A stretch of 64,000 nt of DNA, taken from an uncultured Pseudomonadota bacterium. Its GTDB lineage: Bacteria; Pseudomonadota; Gammaproteobacteria; Ga0077536. A model generated the notes under the pieces. That model searched no databases. It was not told the DNA's origin and was given only the letters and a program-made list of their open reading frames with translations. Below, one piece after another: positions 8,789 through 18,126 of this stretch. The number at the start of each line of letters is the position of its first letter. The first letter of the stretch is position 1. The stretch is from NCBI GenBank assembly GCA_903825645.1, contig CAIKBL010000025.1, forward strand, positions 1-64,000, read 5' to 3'. The position numbers were made by a program, and so were the translations under genes.

Positions 8789-9337
8789 TTAATGGTTTGC
8801 CAGATACCAAATCAAGGCAAAAACGATCGCCGCACCGGTAAACCACAAGCGTGGGCGACGACGCACCGGCGGTCCGCTCGGTAACGCGATTTTGCTCGGC
8901 TCTCCGACCAGTATTTCAAATTTCTGGAAGAACTCTCCAGCCAACTTCTGGGCGGTGCGATCCACCAAGGGACCGCCCAATTGTCCCAACTTGCCTCCGA
9001 TGTCCGCTTTCACCTGGTAAGAAAGTACCGTTTCATCCCCATCAGCCAAGAGGTTAACTTGGGCTCTGACCTTCGCGAATCCGGCCGGGCCGCCCTTGCC
9101 CTCACCTGAAACCGAATAACTTGCCGGCGGATTAATATCCGAAAGGCTGACGGCCCCCTTGAAAGTCGCCGCGAGGGGGCCAATTTTGGCCGAAACGGTT
9201 GCAGTAAATTCGGTTGGCGAAATCGCTTCTAGCGTCTCGCAACCCGGAATGGCCTGTCGCAGAATGATCGGGTCCTGTAATGCGGCGAAGACTCTTTCCC
9301 GCGGCGCGCGAATGCGGATCTCGTTTGTAAGTTCCAT
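8789..9337 (-). CDS. coxG: CoxG-like SRPBCC protein with C-terminal membrane anchor
   Basis: The protein has 182 residues. The SRPBCC/START-like CoxG domain runs from MELTNEIRIRAPRERVFAAL through AIPGCETLE and VLSYQVKADIGGKLGQLG to FFQKFEILVG. It is followed by a basic stretch RRRPRL and one transmembrane helix (FTGAAIVFALIWYLA) at the very C-terminus. CoxG proteins tether or mature molybdenum hydroxylases of the CO dehydrogenase family at the membrane. The start at 9337 has an AGGA box 8 bases upstream, and an in-frame ATG six codons earlier is less likely. It lies 80 bases after the Mo subunit gene on the same strand, so it probably belongs to that operon. Confidence 0.82.
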   Translation of the reverse strand: MELTNEIRIRAPRERVFAALQDPIILRQAIPGCETLEAISPTEFTATVSAKIGPLAATFKGAVSLSDINPPASYSVSGEGKGGPAGFAKVRAQVNLLADGDETVLSYQVKADIGGKLGQLGGPLVDRTAQKLAGEFFQKFEILVGEPSKIALPSGPPVRRRPRLWFTGAAIVFALIWYLANH

Positions 9338-9417
9338 TTTTTTTCCTAGTTCCAACCAAAACGAAAACCCCTACGGAAGAGACATTCTCCTGGTTTCAAT
9401 AGCTACACGTATTACTT

Positions 9418-11823
9418 TCAGGTCACTGCGCCGGCTGCTTTGAGTTTTTGCCAGATCACATTAGGCCGTATCGGCAGTTCAGTGATTTCAATGTTGAATG
9501 GACTGAGCGCATCGCATAAAGCATTGCAAAGCGCTCCGGAAACCGCACTTGGACGGCCCTCGCCAATGCCCCGCGTGCCCAACGGCGTATGCGGACAGGG
9601 TGTTGAAGCATACGTAATTTCAATATCTGGAACATCTGCGGCAGTCGCAAGTTTGTAGTGTTCAAAGTCGGCCGTCATCTGCTGACCCTGGTCGTTATAA
9701 ATGAATTCCTCGAAAATGGCGTTCGATAATCCCTGGATGATTGCCCCATGCATTTGCCCATCAACGATCATAGGATTGATCACGTTACCGACATCTTCTG
9801 ATGTCAGCCACTTGAGCACTTTGAAATCACCCGTGCGCAGGTCAACTTCCACCGTGCACATATCCGCGTTGAAACAAATCATCGGCTTAGCAGCTTCAAA
9901 AAACGCTGTCGTCTCGAGTCCACCCACTTCGCCCTCAGGCAAATTAATCGGAAACATGATAATTCGCTCGACGATCTCGCAGAACGATTTTCGCTTGCTC
10001 GTATCTCGTATGTAGACTACTTCGCCATCGGTGAAAGCGAACTCCTCCATCGTCGCCCGAACACCCAGATCATGGGCGAGCACGTGCGTAATTTTTTCCC
10101 GCAATTCGTCGCAGGCTTTACGGACCGCGCTGGCAAAATAAGATCCCATGCGCGCACCAATCGTTCCCGAACCAAACGGGGTGACGCCCGTATCACCCGT
10201 GGTGATCACAATATCTTCCGGATTAATCCCAAATGTCGCGGCGACAATCTGGGAAATCGTGGTCTCGTGACCCTGACCACCGGGAGCATCCCCCCCAAGC
10301 ACGAAAGCCTTGCCACGCGGGTCAAGCCGAACCGTGGCCGCCCCGTAACCCGGCTGATTTTCCATTGGCACCATGAGTTCGGAGGCGACACCAGACAATT
10401 CCACGCCACAACCAAACCCAATACCGATGTAGCGCCCGTCCGCTCTAGCACTCAATTGCGCACGCCGGAACGCTGGCAAATCCGCCTGTATCATCAAGTT
10501 GTCCCAGACTTTCAGGAAGTCACCACTATCGTAGTATTCTCCGGTCACCGAGGTATAAGGCAACTTGGGAATGATGTTTTGCCGCCGCACATCCGCGGCC
10601 TCTAGACCACATCGACGGGCAACCATGTCTACCGCCCGCTCGATCGCAAAACGAGTGGGAAAATGTCCGAACGCGCGCGACGGCGTCAGGCAGGCCTTGT
10701 TAGTGAAGGCGACTTTTAAACTAATATCCCCCGCCTCCCAGGTGTAGGCATTCGGAAGTTCCACAGTGCCGAGAAAGGGCATCACGAAACCCCAATACAC
10801 CCCGATCTGCCCGGTCCCCACATCGGCGACCCCACGATTACGTACGGCAAGCAATTTGCCTTCTCGGGTTGCCGCGACCTCCATCGTGTTGACCTGTCCA
10901 CGCTCCTGACCAATGCTCATCAAGCTCTCATAACGGGATTCAATCCAGCGCACAGGCCGGCCAAGTTTGCGCGCTGCATAAGCGACCACCACACCCTCGC
11001 GATAAAATGGCGCCTTCAAGCCGAAGGCTCCCCCCATATCCCGTGGTGCGATTACCCGGACTTTTTCGGCCGGAATATCCAAGACGTCGGCGAAGGCGAG
11101 ACGGTCGATGTGCGGCCGTTGGGTTGTGTTGTAAACCAGTAGGCCATCCGAGTTCGACCAATCCGCGAGCACGCCTCTTGTTTCCATGGGGGTGGTCCCG
11201 GTCCTGTGAACTCTAAATTCGGCCCCCACCACAATTTCCGCTGCTTGAAAGATTTTTTCGACCTCGACCGCATGGTTTTGCTGCTCCTCTGGCGTAGTTC
11301 CCCCAGTGAAGGTCATCTCAAACATGAGGTTGTCAGCTTCCTCCTCGTGGACCTTAGGGGAGCCCGTCTTCAGGGCTTCGGCGGGTTCCAGGATCGGAGG
11401 CAACTCCTCATAGTCGACCACAACAAGCTCCGCCGCATCTTCAGCCACGTACTTGTCCCGCGCGATGATCATAGCGATCGGATCACCGTGAAACTTCACC
11501 TTGTCAACCGCAAGTCCATAGTAGAGCGGATATTTTGCCGGAAGGTTCGGCGTCAGCACCGGTTGGCGCATCGATTTGCAATGCGTCCTCATCTCATCAC
11601 CCGTGATGATCGCGACAACGCCGGGTAAGGCGAGCGCCTCAGTAATATCGATACCCTTGATGAGCGCGTGCGCGTAATCACTGCGCACAAAGATCGCGTG
11701 GAGCATCCTTGGCAGAACCATGTCAGCGATATATTTGCCCTGTCCGGTAATCAGTCGCAGATCTTCCTTTCGCGCCAAGCGTGCGCCAAGCCAGGATACA
11801 GAGTCGCGTGTGTTATCCACCAT
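9418..11823 (-). CDS. Molybdenum hydroxylase large (Moco) subunit, CoxL/XdhB-like, first copy
   Basis: The protein has 801 residues, typical for the molybdopterin-cytosine-dinucleotide subunit of xanthine oxidase-family enzymes. Landmarks are the N-terminal ARLARKEDLRLITGQGKYIADM, DMGGAFGLKAP in the Moco-binding region, GGDAPGGQGHETTISQIVA and the C-terminal PLGTRGIGEG, which holds the base-catalyst Glu. The active-site loop (about residue 370-380) reads CLTPSRAFGHF, neither AYxCSFR of CO dehydrogenase nor AYRGAGR of form II enzymes, so this is not a CO dehydrogenase. The start at 11823 follows a GGAGG box and overlaps the [2Fe-2S] gene by 11 bases. The reaction is probably hydroxylation of an unknown aldehyde, N-heterocycle or CH-bond substrate. 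Confidence 0.9.
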   Translation of the reverse strand: MVDNTRDSVSWLGARLARKEDLRLITGQGKYIADMVLPRMLHAIFVRSDYAHALIKGIDITEALALPGVVAIITGDEMRTHCKSMRQPVLTPNLPAKYPLYYGLAVDKVKFHGDPIAMIIARDKYVAEDAAELVVVDYEELPPILEPAEALKTGSPKVHEEEADNLMFEMTFTGGTTPEEQQNHAVEVEKIFQAAEIVVGAEFRVHRTGTTPMETRGVLADWSNSDGLLVYNTTQRPHIDRLAFADVLDIPAEKVRVIAPRDMGGAFGLKAPFYREGVVVAYAARKLGRPVRWIESRYESLMSIGQERGQVNTMEVAATREGKLLAVRNRGVADVGTGQIGVYWGFVMPFLGTVELPNAYTWEAGDISLKVAFTNKACLTPSRAFGHFPTRFAIERAVDMVARRCGLEAADVRRQNIIPKLPYTSVTGEYYDSGDFLKVWDNLMIQADLPAFRRAQLSARADGRYIGIGFGCGVELSGVASELMVPMENQPGYGAATVRLDPRGKAFVLGGDAPGGQGHETTISQIVAATFGINPEDIVITTGDTGVTPFGSGTIGARMGSYFASAVRKACDELREKITHVLAHDLGVRATMEEFAFTDGEVVYIRDTSKRKSFCEIVERIIMFPINLPEGEVGGLETTAFFEAAKPMICFNADMCTVEVDLRTGDFKVLKWLTSEDVGNVINPMIVDGQMHGAIIQGLSNAIFEEFIYNDQGQQMTADFEHYKLATAADVPDIEITYASTPCPHTPLGTRGIGEGRPSAVSGALCNALCDALSPFNIEITELPIRPNVIWQKLKAAGAVT

Positions 11824-12301
11824 CTTGACCTCCTTGTTTAGCGACTTTGGATGCGGCACGAACGGCATCTACGATATGCACGTATCCGGTGCAACGGCAG
11901 AGGTTACCAATCAGCCCATAACGAATTTCGTCGTCCGTTGGCTCTGGGTTTTTTTCCAGGAATTCAGTCATATTCATCAAGATCCCCGGCGTACAAAATC
12001 CGCACTGCAATCCATGATGCGCCTTAAATGCCGTCTGCAACGGCGTTAAGTCACTGCCGTTCGCCAGTCCCTCGACAGTGGTGATGCGATGTCCATCGGC
12101 CTGTACTGCCAACAACATGCAGCTTTTGATGGCCTCACCATCAAGTTGTACGGTGCAGGCCCCGCACACACCTTCGTAGGTACAAGCGACATGCGTGCCG
12201 GTCAGCCCGCATCTTTCACGAATAAAATCCACTAAAAGCATCCGGATCGGAACGGTTTCCTGATAGAGCTCACCGTTAATCGTCACCTGAATTGTTTTCA
12301 T
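11813..12301 (-). CDS. Molybdenum hydroxylase small [2Fe-2S] subunit, first copy
   Basis: The protein has 162 residues with the two expected clusters. The N-terminal plant-type ferredoxin half has CTYEGVCGAC plus a later Cys at IKSCMLLAV. The C-terminal four-helix half has GLQCGFCTPG and GNLCRCTGY. The first motif has five residues between its first two cysteines, whereas most family members have four; the second operon in this window shares the deviation. It overlaps the FAD-subunit gene by 4 bases (ATGA), implying translational coupling. It passes electrons from the Mo centre to the FAD subunit. Confidence 0.92.
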   Translation of the reverse strand: MKTIQVTINGELYQETVPIRMLLVDFIRERCGLTGTHVACTYEGVCGACTVQLDGEAIKSCMLLAVQADGHRITTVEGLANGSDLTPLQTAFKAHHGLQCGFCTPGILMNMTEFLEKNPEPTDDEIRYGLIGNLCRCTGYVHIVDAVRAASKVAKQGGQDGG

Positions 12302-13179
12302 GATTCACCTCGGGCGCGCCCAAATGCTCGCGTCGCGACTTCCCGACCCAGTGTCCGGATCAGTTGCTGCCGATAGGCACTGTTGGCCCACTGATCGCTT
12401 TGTGCATCGACCTGCTCCGCAATCATCGCGAATGCCTTCTCGATGATACCCGTCTCCCCCGCAGAGCCCACGAGTACTATTTCGCCGCCCGGCGCCCGTT
12501 GAGCACCCGCCGCTAGACCCGAGAGACTAATCCGCGCCGCAATACAGCGTCCGTCACCGTCGAGCGAAACCTTCACACAAACCCCGACGACCGGCAGCGC
12601 ATCTTTCAGTAAGCCCCATTTCTGGTAGGCGCTTCCCGTCCGCGTCGCCGCTTTGAAATGAATTGCCGTAAGAATTTCGTCATCCCCTCGGGCAGTTTCG
12701 AGTGGCCCGATGAGAAAATCATCCACCGCCATCTCGCGCCGGTGACCGTCCTGCCGCAACAACATCATCGTGCCTCCGAGCGCGAGGACCGTAGCCGGCA
12801 GACAGGAGGCGAGATAATTCCAGCAACAACTTCCGCCTATCGTCCCTCGATTGCGCACTTGGCGATCTCCGACATGCTGCGCCGCATCACGAAGAGCCGC
12901 ATAAGCTGGCGGCAGCTCAGCACACCGAACGATATCGACATAGCGGACCATCGCCCCTAGGCGAATGCCATCCGCATTGACGGCGATGCCTTTGAGGCTC
13001 GAAATGTCCTGTAGGTCGATGACGCAACGAGGCCGCATCATTCGGGATTTAATGGCTTGCATGACACTCTGCCCGCCCGCCAAAAAAATAGCTTCGCCCC
13101 CAGGATAGCGTCCGAGCACATCGACCGCATCTTCGACAGTCGTCGGTCGTACATATTCCTCAATGACCGCAGGGTACAT
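12298..13179 (-). CDS. Molybdenum hydroxylase medium FAD subunit, first copy
   Basis: The protein has 293 residues, CoxM-like. The FAD-binding PCMH fold is shown by FLAGGQSVMQAIKSRMMRP (about residue 32-50), the dinucleotide contact NRGTIGGSCCWNYLASCLPA (about 112-131) and a CO-dehydrogenase flavoprotein C-terminal domain. It takes electrons from the [2Fe-2S] subunit and passes them to a terminal acceptor. The gene leads the operon FAD-[2Fe-2S]-Mo-CoxG, the same order as in 27010-30763. Confidence 0.9.
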   Translation of the reverse strand: MYPAVIEEYVRPTTVEDAVDVLGRYPGGEAIFLAGGQSVMQAIKSRMMRPRCVIDLQDISSLKGIAVNADGIRLGAMVRYVDIVRCAELPPAYAALRDAAQHVGDRQVRNRGTIGGSCCWNYLASCLPATVLALGGTMMLLRQDGHRREMAVDDFLIGPLETARGDDEILTAIHFKAATRTGSAYQKWGLLKDALPVVGVCVKVSLDGDGRCIAARISLSGLAAGAQRAPGGEIVLVGSAGETGIIEKAFAMIAEQVDAQSDQWANSAYRQQLIRTLGREVATRAFGRARGES

Positions 13180-13384
13180 AGCCCAATTCTCCTCTACACG
13201 CTGCCGTGTCGTTAAATGTGACGTGGCGAATCCGGCATAAGCCCCTTTCCTCTAGAGCCACCGGTCTCGCGCGTTCCGAATTCAACATCGCAAGCTTCCA
13301 TGCTGCCGCGATCCGTGCCAAAAGGCAGGCTCCGCTAAAAAACTTATGAGCCCCCCTAGACCAGGAGGCCACTCAAGCATGCGC

Positions 13385-14071
13385 TCATTTCCCCGCCTTG
13401 CGCGTCCCGACCTTTTTGCCCACTGCGGTGGTCGGCTTACGGGCTGTCACGCCTTTAGCACTGACCGGGTTCGTGGACAGTGTCCGTGCCTTGCGCGCCG
13501 CCGCCGCTCCAGTTAGAAGTCCCGCAGCCTCGAGTACTGCCATGGCCTCATTACTGAACTCTGCCTGCGGCTGATCACCCGCAATAACAAACATCAGCGT
13601 CGCATAGGCGCGTTTCGAGCCCTTACTGACATTCTCAAACCGCCTGATGCACCCGGGTGGAAAGGAAATGACATCCAGCGGCTCAAGATCGAAGTAATCA
13701 ATCTTGCCATTGCGCTGCTCCCAACTGGCGCGCCACGTGCCCGAGATACAGACGAAAGTCTCGTTCGTATCATGGTTATGCATCATCGGCCCTTTACCCG
13801 GCAGCGCCCGGCAAAACCCCAGATTGAAACCCTCCCTTATTTTTATCGCCGCCATGCGGGCTGCTTTTGCACCGACCGGAGATTGCAACCCATCAACTTC
13901 GCGAGGCGGTGGTTGGAAGCCAATGACATTGTAAAGAATCCGCTCGGCACTCGGATGATAACTATCTGGCAATCCTCCGTCAGAACCCTTAAGCGCTGAA
14001 AAACGCGCAACCCGTTTCGACATTTCCTTGCGCGTGAAATATTTCCGTGGAATCGTTTCTTCGAATGACAT
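13385..14071 (-). CDS. Cupin protein with basic Lys/Ala-rich tail
   Basis: The protein has 228 residues. A single cupin domain is visible: GKGPMMHNHDTNETFVCISG matches cupin motif 1 (G-x-x-x-x-x-H-x-H-x-x-x-x-E), and PLDVISFPPGCIRRFENVS matches motif 2. The last about 36 residues are very basic and low in complexity (TARKPTTAVGKKVGTRKAG), which is unusual for a small cupin and looks like a histone-H1-like or nucleic-acid-binding tail. A GGAG box precedes the ATG. It is divergent from the acyl-CoA ligase and upstream of the molybdenum hydroxylase operon. Its enzymatic role is unknown. Confidence 0.78.
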   Translation of the reverse strand: MSFEETIPRKYFTRKEMSKRVARFSALKGSDGGLPDSYHPSAERILYNVIGFQPPPREVDGLQSPVGAKAARMAAIKIREGFNLGFCRALPGKGPMMHNHDTNETFVCISGTWRASWEQRNGKIDYFDLEPLDVISFPPGCIRRFENVSKGSKRAYATLMFVIAGDQPQAEFSNEAMAVLEAAGLLTGAAAARKARTLSTNPVSAKGVTARKPTTAVGKKVGTRKAGK

Positions 14072-14252
14072 GAGTTTTCTCCGACCGTTTGGCTTAGATA
14101 ATTCATCTCGACTGCAGGACGATATCGGCGTCTACCCAAAAACGGGCGTTTCTCAGGGTCCGCTCTCGAGCGATCGCCGGATTCTCTCCGCTTCTCATTA
14201 TCGATACCATGCGTATGTAGCCCACGCTGGGTAACGATGAGAGTGAAAGACA

Positions 14253-15878
14253 ATGGAATGGTACCGCAAACGCACACTTGGTCAATTGATAGACGAAGCA
14301 GCCGAACGCCACGGCGGACGCGAAGCACTAGTCTTCGACGCCCACCGCTGGACTTGGACTGACTTTAAGCGCGAAACCGACGCCGTCGCCAAGGGGTTGA
14401 TCGCGCTCGGTGTAGAGCCTGGCGAACGCGTGGCTGTCTGGATGACCAACCGCCCAGAATGGCTGTGGCTCATGTTCGCCTTGGGTAAAATCGGTGCCTG
14501 CATCGTCCCGCTCAACACTCGTTATCGAACCGACGATGTGGCCTATGCAGTGACGCAGTCCCAAAGCGCGACGATGATCACCCTCGATCGCTCGGGTCCC
14601 ATTGACTACCAAAGCATGCTGATGGACTCAATGCCCTCAATCAAAGTAAGACCGGACAAGACGCTGGATATTGCCGGCTACCCCGACTTAAAAAGACTGG
14701 TCATCCTCGGCGAACAACGGCTACCACACGCCGGAACCTGGGAGGAGCTCTTAACAGCCGGCCATACCGTTGACGATGCTGCGCTTGCAGCACGCGCCGC
14801 TGACGTCGATCCTGATGGATTGATGATGATTGCATACACCTCTGGCACGACAGGACACCCCAAGGGCGTCATGCATACCCATGTACCGATCCGGTCGGTG
14901 CATGAACGTGCGCAGAATTTGGGTCAGTCCATGGCCGAAATCCACATGAATTACCTTCCACTATTCCATCTTTACGGCTATAGCGAAATTGCCATCATGT
15001 GCGCCATCACTGGCGCAAAACAGATTCTGATGGACGTTTTCGACGCGGAGAAAGCGCTCGATCTCGCGGAGAAGGAACGCGCAACCTTCCTCCATGGCTT
15101 CGAAGCACACTGGGCTGATTTACTCGCGGCCCAAGCGCGTCGCCCGCGCAACCTATCGGTGCGGATGGGATCGCTCCCTGCGGGTCAGGAGAGCACTATT
15201 CCAATAGCAGAGAAAGTCCAGGACGTTTTCTGTCCAACGATCTCCGGTTTCGGGATGAGCGAGACATGGGCCTATGTTGCCTGTAACAATCCTTCGCACA
15301 CGAGAGAACAGCGGGTGCACGCATCCGGATATCCGATGAACGACTATGAATTCAAAGTCATCGACCCGGATACTCGCCTGCCCCAACCGACAGGTGTGGC
15401 AGGTGAGCTGCTGATCAAAGGCTACGCCATCATGAAGGGCTATTGGAACAAGCCGGAGGCAACCGCCGAGACGCTAGTCGACGGCTGGGTTCACTCCGGT
15501 GATACGGCCTATGTGCGCGAAGATGGTCACCTCGTATTCATGGGGCGCGCTAAAGACATGCTCAAGGTCGGCGGTGAGAACGTATCTCCGGCAGAAGTCG
15601 AAGCCTATCTCCGGAACATGCCCGAAGTACAGGATGCTTCCGTGGTAGCCTACCCAGACCCGCGCCTGACCGAAGTACCCGTCGCCTTTGTCATTCTGAA
15701 ACCCGGCATGGCGCTCATTGGCGATGTGTTGCTGGAACGGATGAAAGGACGAATTGCGAGTTTCAAGATCCCTCGGCACGTCGTGTTCGTCGAAAATTTT
15801 CCGATGACTTCCAGCGGTAAAATTCGCAAAATAGAGTTGCGCGCAGAAGCCCGCGCGCGGCTCGACGAAAAGGCATAA
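14253..15878 (+). CDS. Acyl-CoA synthetase (AMP-binding, FadD-like)
   Basis: The protein has 541 residues, full length for an ANL-superfamily ligase. The phosphate-binding loop YTSGTTGHPKGVMHTH lies around residues 197-212. GFGMSETWAYV matches the adenine-contact motif, the hinge motif HSGDTAYVREDGHLVFMGR follows, and the C-terminal catalytic Lys lies in FPMTSSGKIRKIELR. It activates a carboxylic acid as acyl-AMP and transfers it to CoA. The chain length or aromatic specificity cannot be told. A GAGAG sequence lies upstream. The next gene starts 4 bases after its stop, so the pair is an operon, divergent from the cupin gene. Confidence 0.9.
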   Translation: MEWYRKRTLGQLIDEAAERHGGREALVFDAHRWTWTDFKRETDAVAKGLIALGVEPGERVAVWMTNRPEWLWLMFALGKIGACIVPLNTRYRTDDVAYAVTQSQSATMITLDRSGPIDYQSMLMDSMPSIKVRPDKTLDIAGYPDLKRLVILGEQRLPHAGTWEELLTAGHTVDDAALAARAADVDPDGLMMIAYTSGTTGHPKGVMHTHVPIRSVHERAQNLGQSMAEIHMNYLPLFHLYGYSEIAIMCAITGAKQILMDVFDAEKALDLAEKERATFLHGFEAHWADLLAAQARRPRNLSVRMGSLPAGQESTIPIAEKVQDVFCPTISGFGMSETWAYVACNNPSHTREQRVHASGYPMNDYEFKVIDPDTRLPQPTGVAGELLIKGYAIMKGYWNKPEATAETLVDGWVHSGDTAYVREDGHLVFMGRAKDMLKVGGENVSPAEVEAYLRNMPEVQDASVVAYPDPRLTEVPVAFVILKPGMALIGDVLLERMKGRIASFKIPRHVVFVENFPMTSSGKIRKIELRAEARARLDEKA

Positions 15879-15882
15879 GAAC

Positions 15883-16551
15883 ATGGATTACGCTACCTTC
15901 CTTTCCCCCACCGAGATCATTGATTCCGAACATCCGGACGTCGCGGCTTTCGCCAAAAAGCACCAGGGGAACTCGACGGATTCGATCGCAAAAAGCGTAT
16001 CGCTTTATTACGCGATCCGCGACGGCATTCGATACGATGGCTACGAAATAGAATTGACCCCGCAGGGTTTGTCGGCCAGTCAAACGCTCCGCCGAGGACG
16101 CGGTTGGTGTGTCAGTAAGGCCGTGCTACTAGCCGCCTGTTGTCGCGCAGTTGGCGTCCCCGCACGATTGGGTTACGCAGACGTAAAAAACCACCTCTCA
16201 ACCGCCCGGATGCGAGAACTCATGGGAACAAACGAGTTCTACTGGCACGGCTACACAGACATCCATCTCGATGGCCGATGGTATAAGGCGACGCCGGCTT
16301 TCAATATTGAACTTTGCCGTAAATTTCGGATCAAGCCACTGGAGTTTGATGGTACCGCGGACTCGATTTACCACGCTTTCGATGAAGATGGTCGACAACA
16401 TATGGAATATCTACACTATCGTGGCGCGTTTGCCGACGTCCCGCTTGAGCAGATAAGACGAGACTTTGCCACTTATTATCCCCAACTGTCCCGGCTCGTG
16501 GAGGGTGATTTTGAACTAGAAGTCGAACGAGAGACTGCCCCAAAGCCCTGA
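15883..16551 (+). CDS. Transglutaminase-like cysteine protein
   Basis: The protein has 222 residues. The core shows GRGWCVSKAVLLAACCRAVG (about residues 70-89), with the expected nucleophile Cys, PARLGYADVKNHL, and the His strand WHGYTDIHLDGRWYKATPAF. In classical transglutaminase-like peptidases the third residue is an Asp in a D-P-T-F motif. Here the position reads T-P-A-F, so the triad may be completed differently. Bacterial members include peptidases, amidases and uncharacterised enzymes. It is co-directional and tightly spaced with the ligase, suggesting a shared pathway, but no reaction can be assigned. Confidence 0.75.
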   Translation: MDYATFLSPTEIIDSEHPDVAAFAKKHQGNSTDSIAKSVSLYYAIRDGIRYDGYEIELTPQGLSASQTLRRGRGWCVSKAVLLAACCRAVGVPARLGYADVKNHLSTARMRELMGTNEFYWHGYTDIHLDGRWYKATPAFNIELCRKFRIKPLEFDGTADSIYHAFDEDGRQHMEYLHYRGAFADVPLEQIRRDFATYYPQLSRLVEGDFELEVERETAPKP

Positions 16552-16584
16552 AAAGCGACCGAACTCAGGCGTCAACGGCTAGAC

Positions 16585-16602
16585 GCCAGCCATAAGGCTG
16601 GC
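16585..16602. terminator. Hairpin between convergent genes
   Basis: Perfect 7-bp stem gccagcc-ataa-ggctggc between the transglutaminase-like gene (plus) and the NYN gene (minus). It is followed on the plus strand by a T-rich segment ending in six Ts about 15 bases further. It is a plausible shared terminator. Confidence 0.5.
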
Positions 16603-16651
16603 CATTTCATGATCCATTTTTTCGGCAAAAACTCCCGGCGCTCGGCAAATT

Positions 16652-17491
16652 TCAGGCCTCTGTTTCCATCTCAGTTTCAGTTTCACCTACGATATTGCGA
16701 ATGATGACTCCGCCAGACTTTTCATCGTGTTCGAGAGTAAGCAGCTTGCGGTTCTCCGCCTCATCCAGAAGACGACTGAAGGACTTGAATCCGTAATAGG
16801 ACTCATTAAACCCCGGGCGCTGACGTTTTAGCGCCTGCTTGACCATCGAACCCCATATCTTGTCTTCAGATCCGCGCTCGGTAAACAACGCTTCGACTGT
16901 TTCCATAACGATATCCAGCGCTTCTTGACTTCGATCTGATTCGGCCACCATGGCAGGCGTTGCCGCAGCGGTCGCCGGCGACGGAGACTTGCGACGAGGC
17001 CTCCGTTGCTTTTCAACACGAACCAAATCATCGTAATAAATAAACTCGTCACAATTAGAGATGAGCAGATCGGAAGAAGACGACTTGATGCCGACCCCGA
17101 TCACCGTTTTGTTGTTCTCCCGAAGTTTACTGACCAACGGGGAAAAATCAGAATCCCCACTTATAATGACGAATGTATCAACATGTAATTTCGTGTAGCA
17201 CAGATCTAACGCATCTACGACCATACGAATATCGGCAGAATTTTTCCCAGATATCCTTACGTGAGGGATCTCAATCAATTCAAAGGCGGCCTCATGCATA
17301 GCCGTCTTGAATTCTTTGTAGCGGTCCCAGTCACAGTAGGCTTTCTTGAGCACGATATTGCCCTTTAGCAATAACCGCTCGAGGACCTTGCCAACGTCAA
17401 AACGAGCGTATTTTGCGTCACGCGCGCCTAGTGCTACGTTTTCAAAATCGCAATACAGCGCCATGCTGCGAGTGTCTGTGTGATCTACCAT
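16652..17491 (-). CDS. NYN-domain (LabA/DUF88-like) putative RNase
   Basis: The protein has 279 residues. The N-terminal 150 residues form a PIN-like NYN domain with the conserved acidic residues in YCDFENV, SADIRMVVDALDL and IISGDSDFSPL, consistent with a metal-dependent nuclease active site. A low-complexity linker (RRPRRKSPSPATAAATPA) leads to a C-terminal domain with WGSMVKQALKRQRPGFNES and FKSFSRLLDEAENRKLLTLE. This resembles the OST-HTH/LOTUS domain that binds RNA in related proteins. The likely role is RNA processing or decay. It is monocistronic and convergent with the transglutaminase gene. Confidence 0.85.
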   Translation of the reverse strand: MVDHTDTRSMALYCDFENVALGARDAKYARFDVGKVLERLLLKGNIVLKKAYCDWDRYKEFKTAMHEAAFELIEIPHVRISGKNSADIRMVVDALDLCYTKLHVDTFVIISGDSDFSPLVSKLRENNKTVIGVGIKSSSSDLLISNCDEFIYYDDLVRVEKQRRPRRKSPSPATAAATPAMVAESDRSQEALDIVMETVEALFTERGSEDKIWGSMVKQALKRQRPGFNESYYGFKSFSRLLDEAENRKLLTLEHDEKSGGVIIRNIVGETETEMETEA

Positions 17492-18126
17492 CTAAAATTG
17501 AAACCTTTCGAGCGCCACGGAGAGAGTCGCTGATGGCGCCGAGCCATCAACATTCATCAAATGTTGTCAGACCTCAATTATACTCCTAAAGCCCCCTCGC
17601 CGCCCGGTTCGGTCCTATTGACTGCCCATGGACAAGCTAGGGTCTACACCCACGGCCATTTTTATTCTATCGAACGCAACATCGGCGTAAAAGTGAGTTG
17701 CATCAAGGCCTTTTTTCACCGCCGGACCAGCGCCTGCAGGGGTATTGGACATCGGCGCAGTCGCCGGTCAAGCCTCCACCAACGAAAATCCGTACCGCGC
17801 ACATTCAGAAACCAAATTGCGACGAAGCTCCGCCAATCCCGACGATAGACCTATGCAGTATTCGGCCTTGGGTACTTATAAAAATAGCCTCGTCTTTGCA
17901 GTCACGCTCGAGTGCCCCATTCCCAGAGAATTTTTTGAATGTATTTCTCATTCACCATGGGTGCCCGCAACCAGTCGATCCGGATACTGGCGAATGTAAA
18001 CCCATACCGCGTCTACAATTAGCGGATCACACTGCCGACGTGATCCGTAGGCCGGGCGCGCCCATTCGATGACCAGTATCACCGAAAGTAGCTACAATCA
18101 GAGGTCATCCAGTGGGAATAGCGGAT
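17492..18126. other. Long intergenic region, no gene recognised
   Basis: Divergent spacer between the NYN gene and the alpha/beta hydrolase. Open frames up to 124 codons exist on the plus strand (17698-18072), but they overlap one another and show no ribosome-binding site or family motif. Both flanking promoters are expected here. I see no repeat or RNA structure I can name. Confidence 0.4.

Noticed and set aside
9418..13179. Carbon monoxide dehydrogenase (CoxMSL plus CoxG)
   Set aside because: Operon order and CoxG fit, but the Mo subunit lacks the AYxCSFR loop whose Cys binds copper in true CO dehydrogenase.
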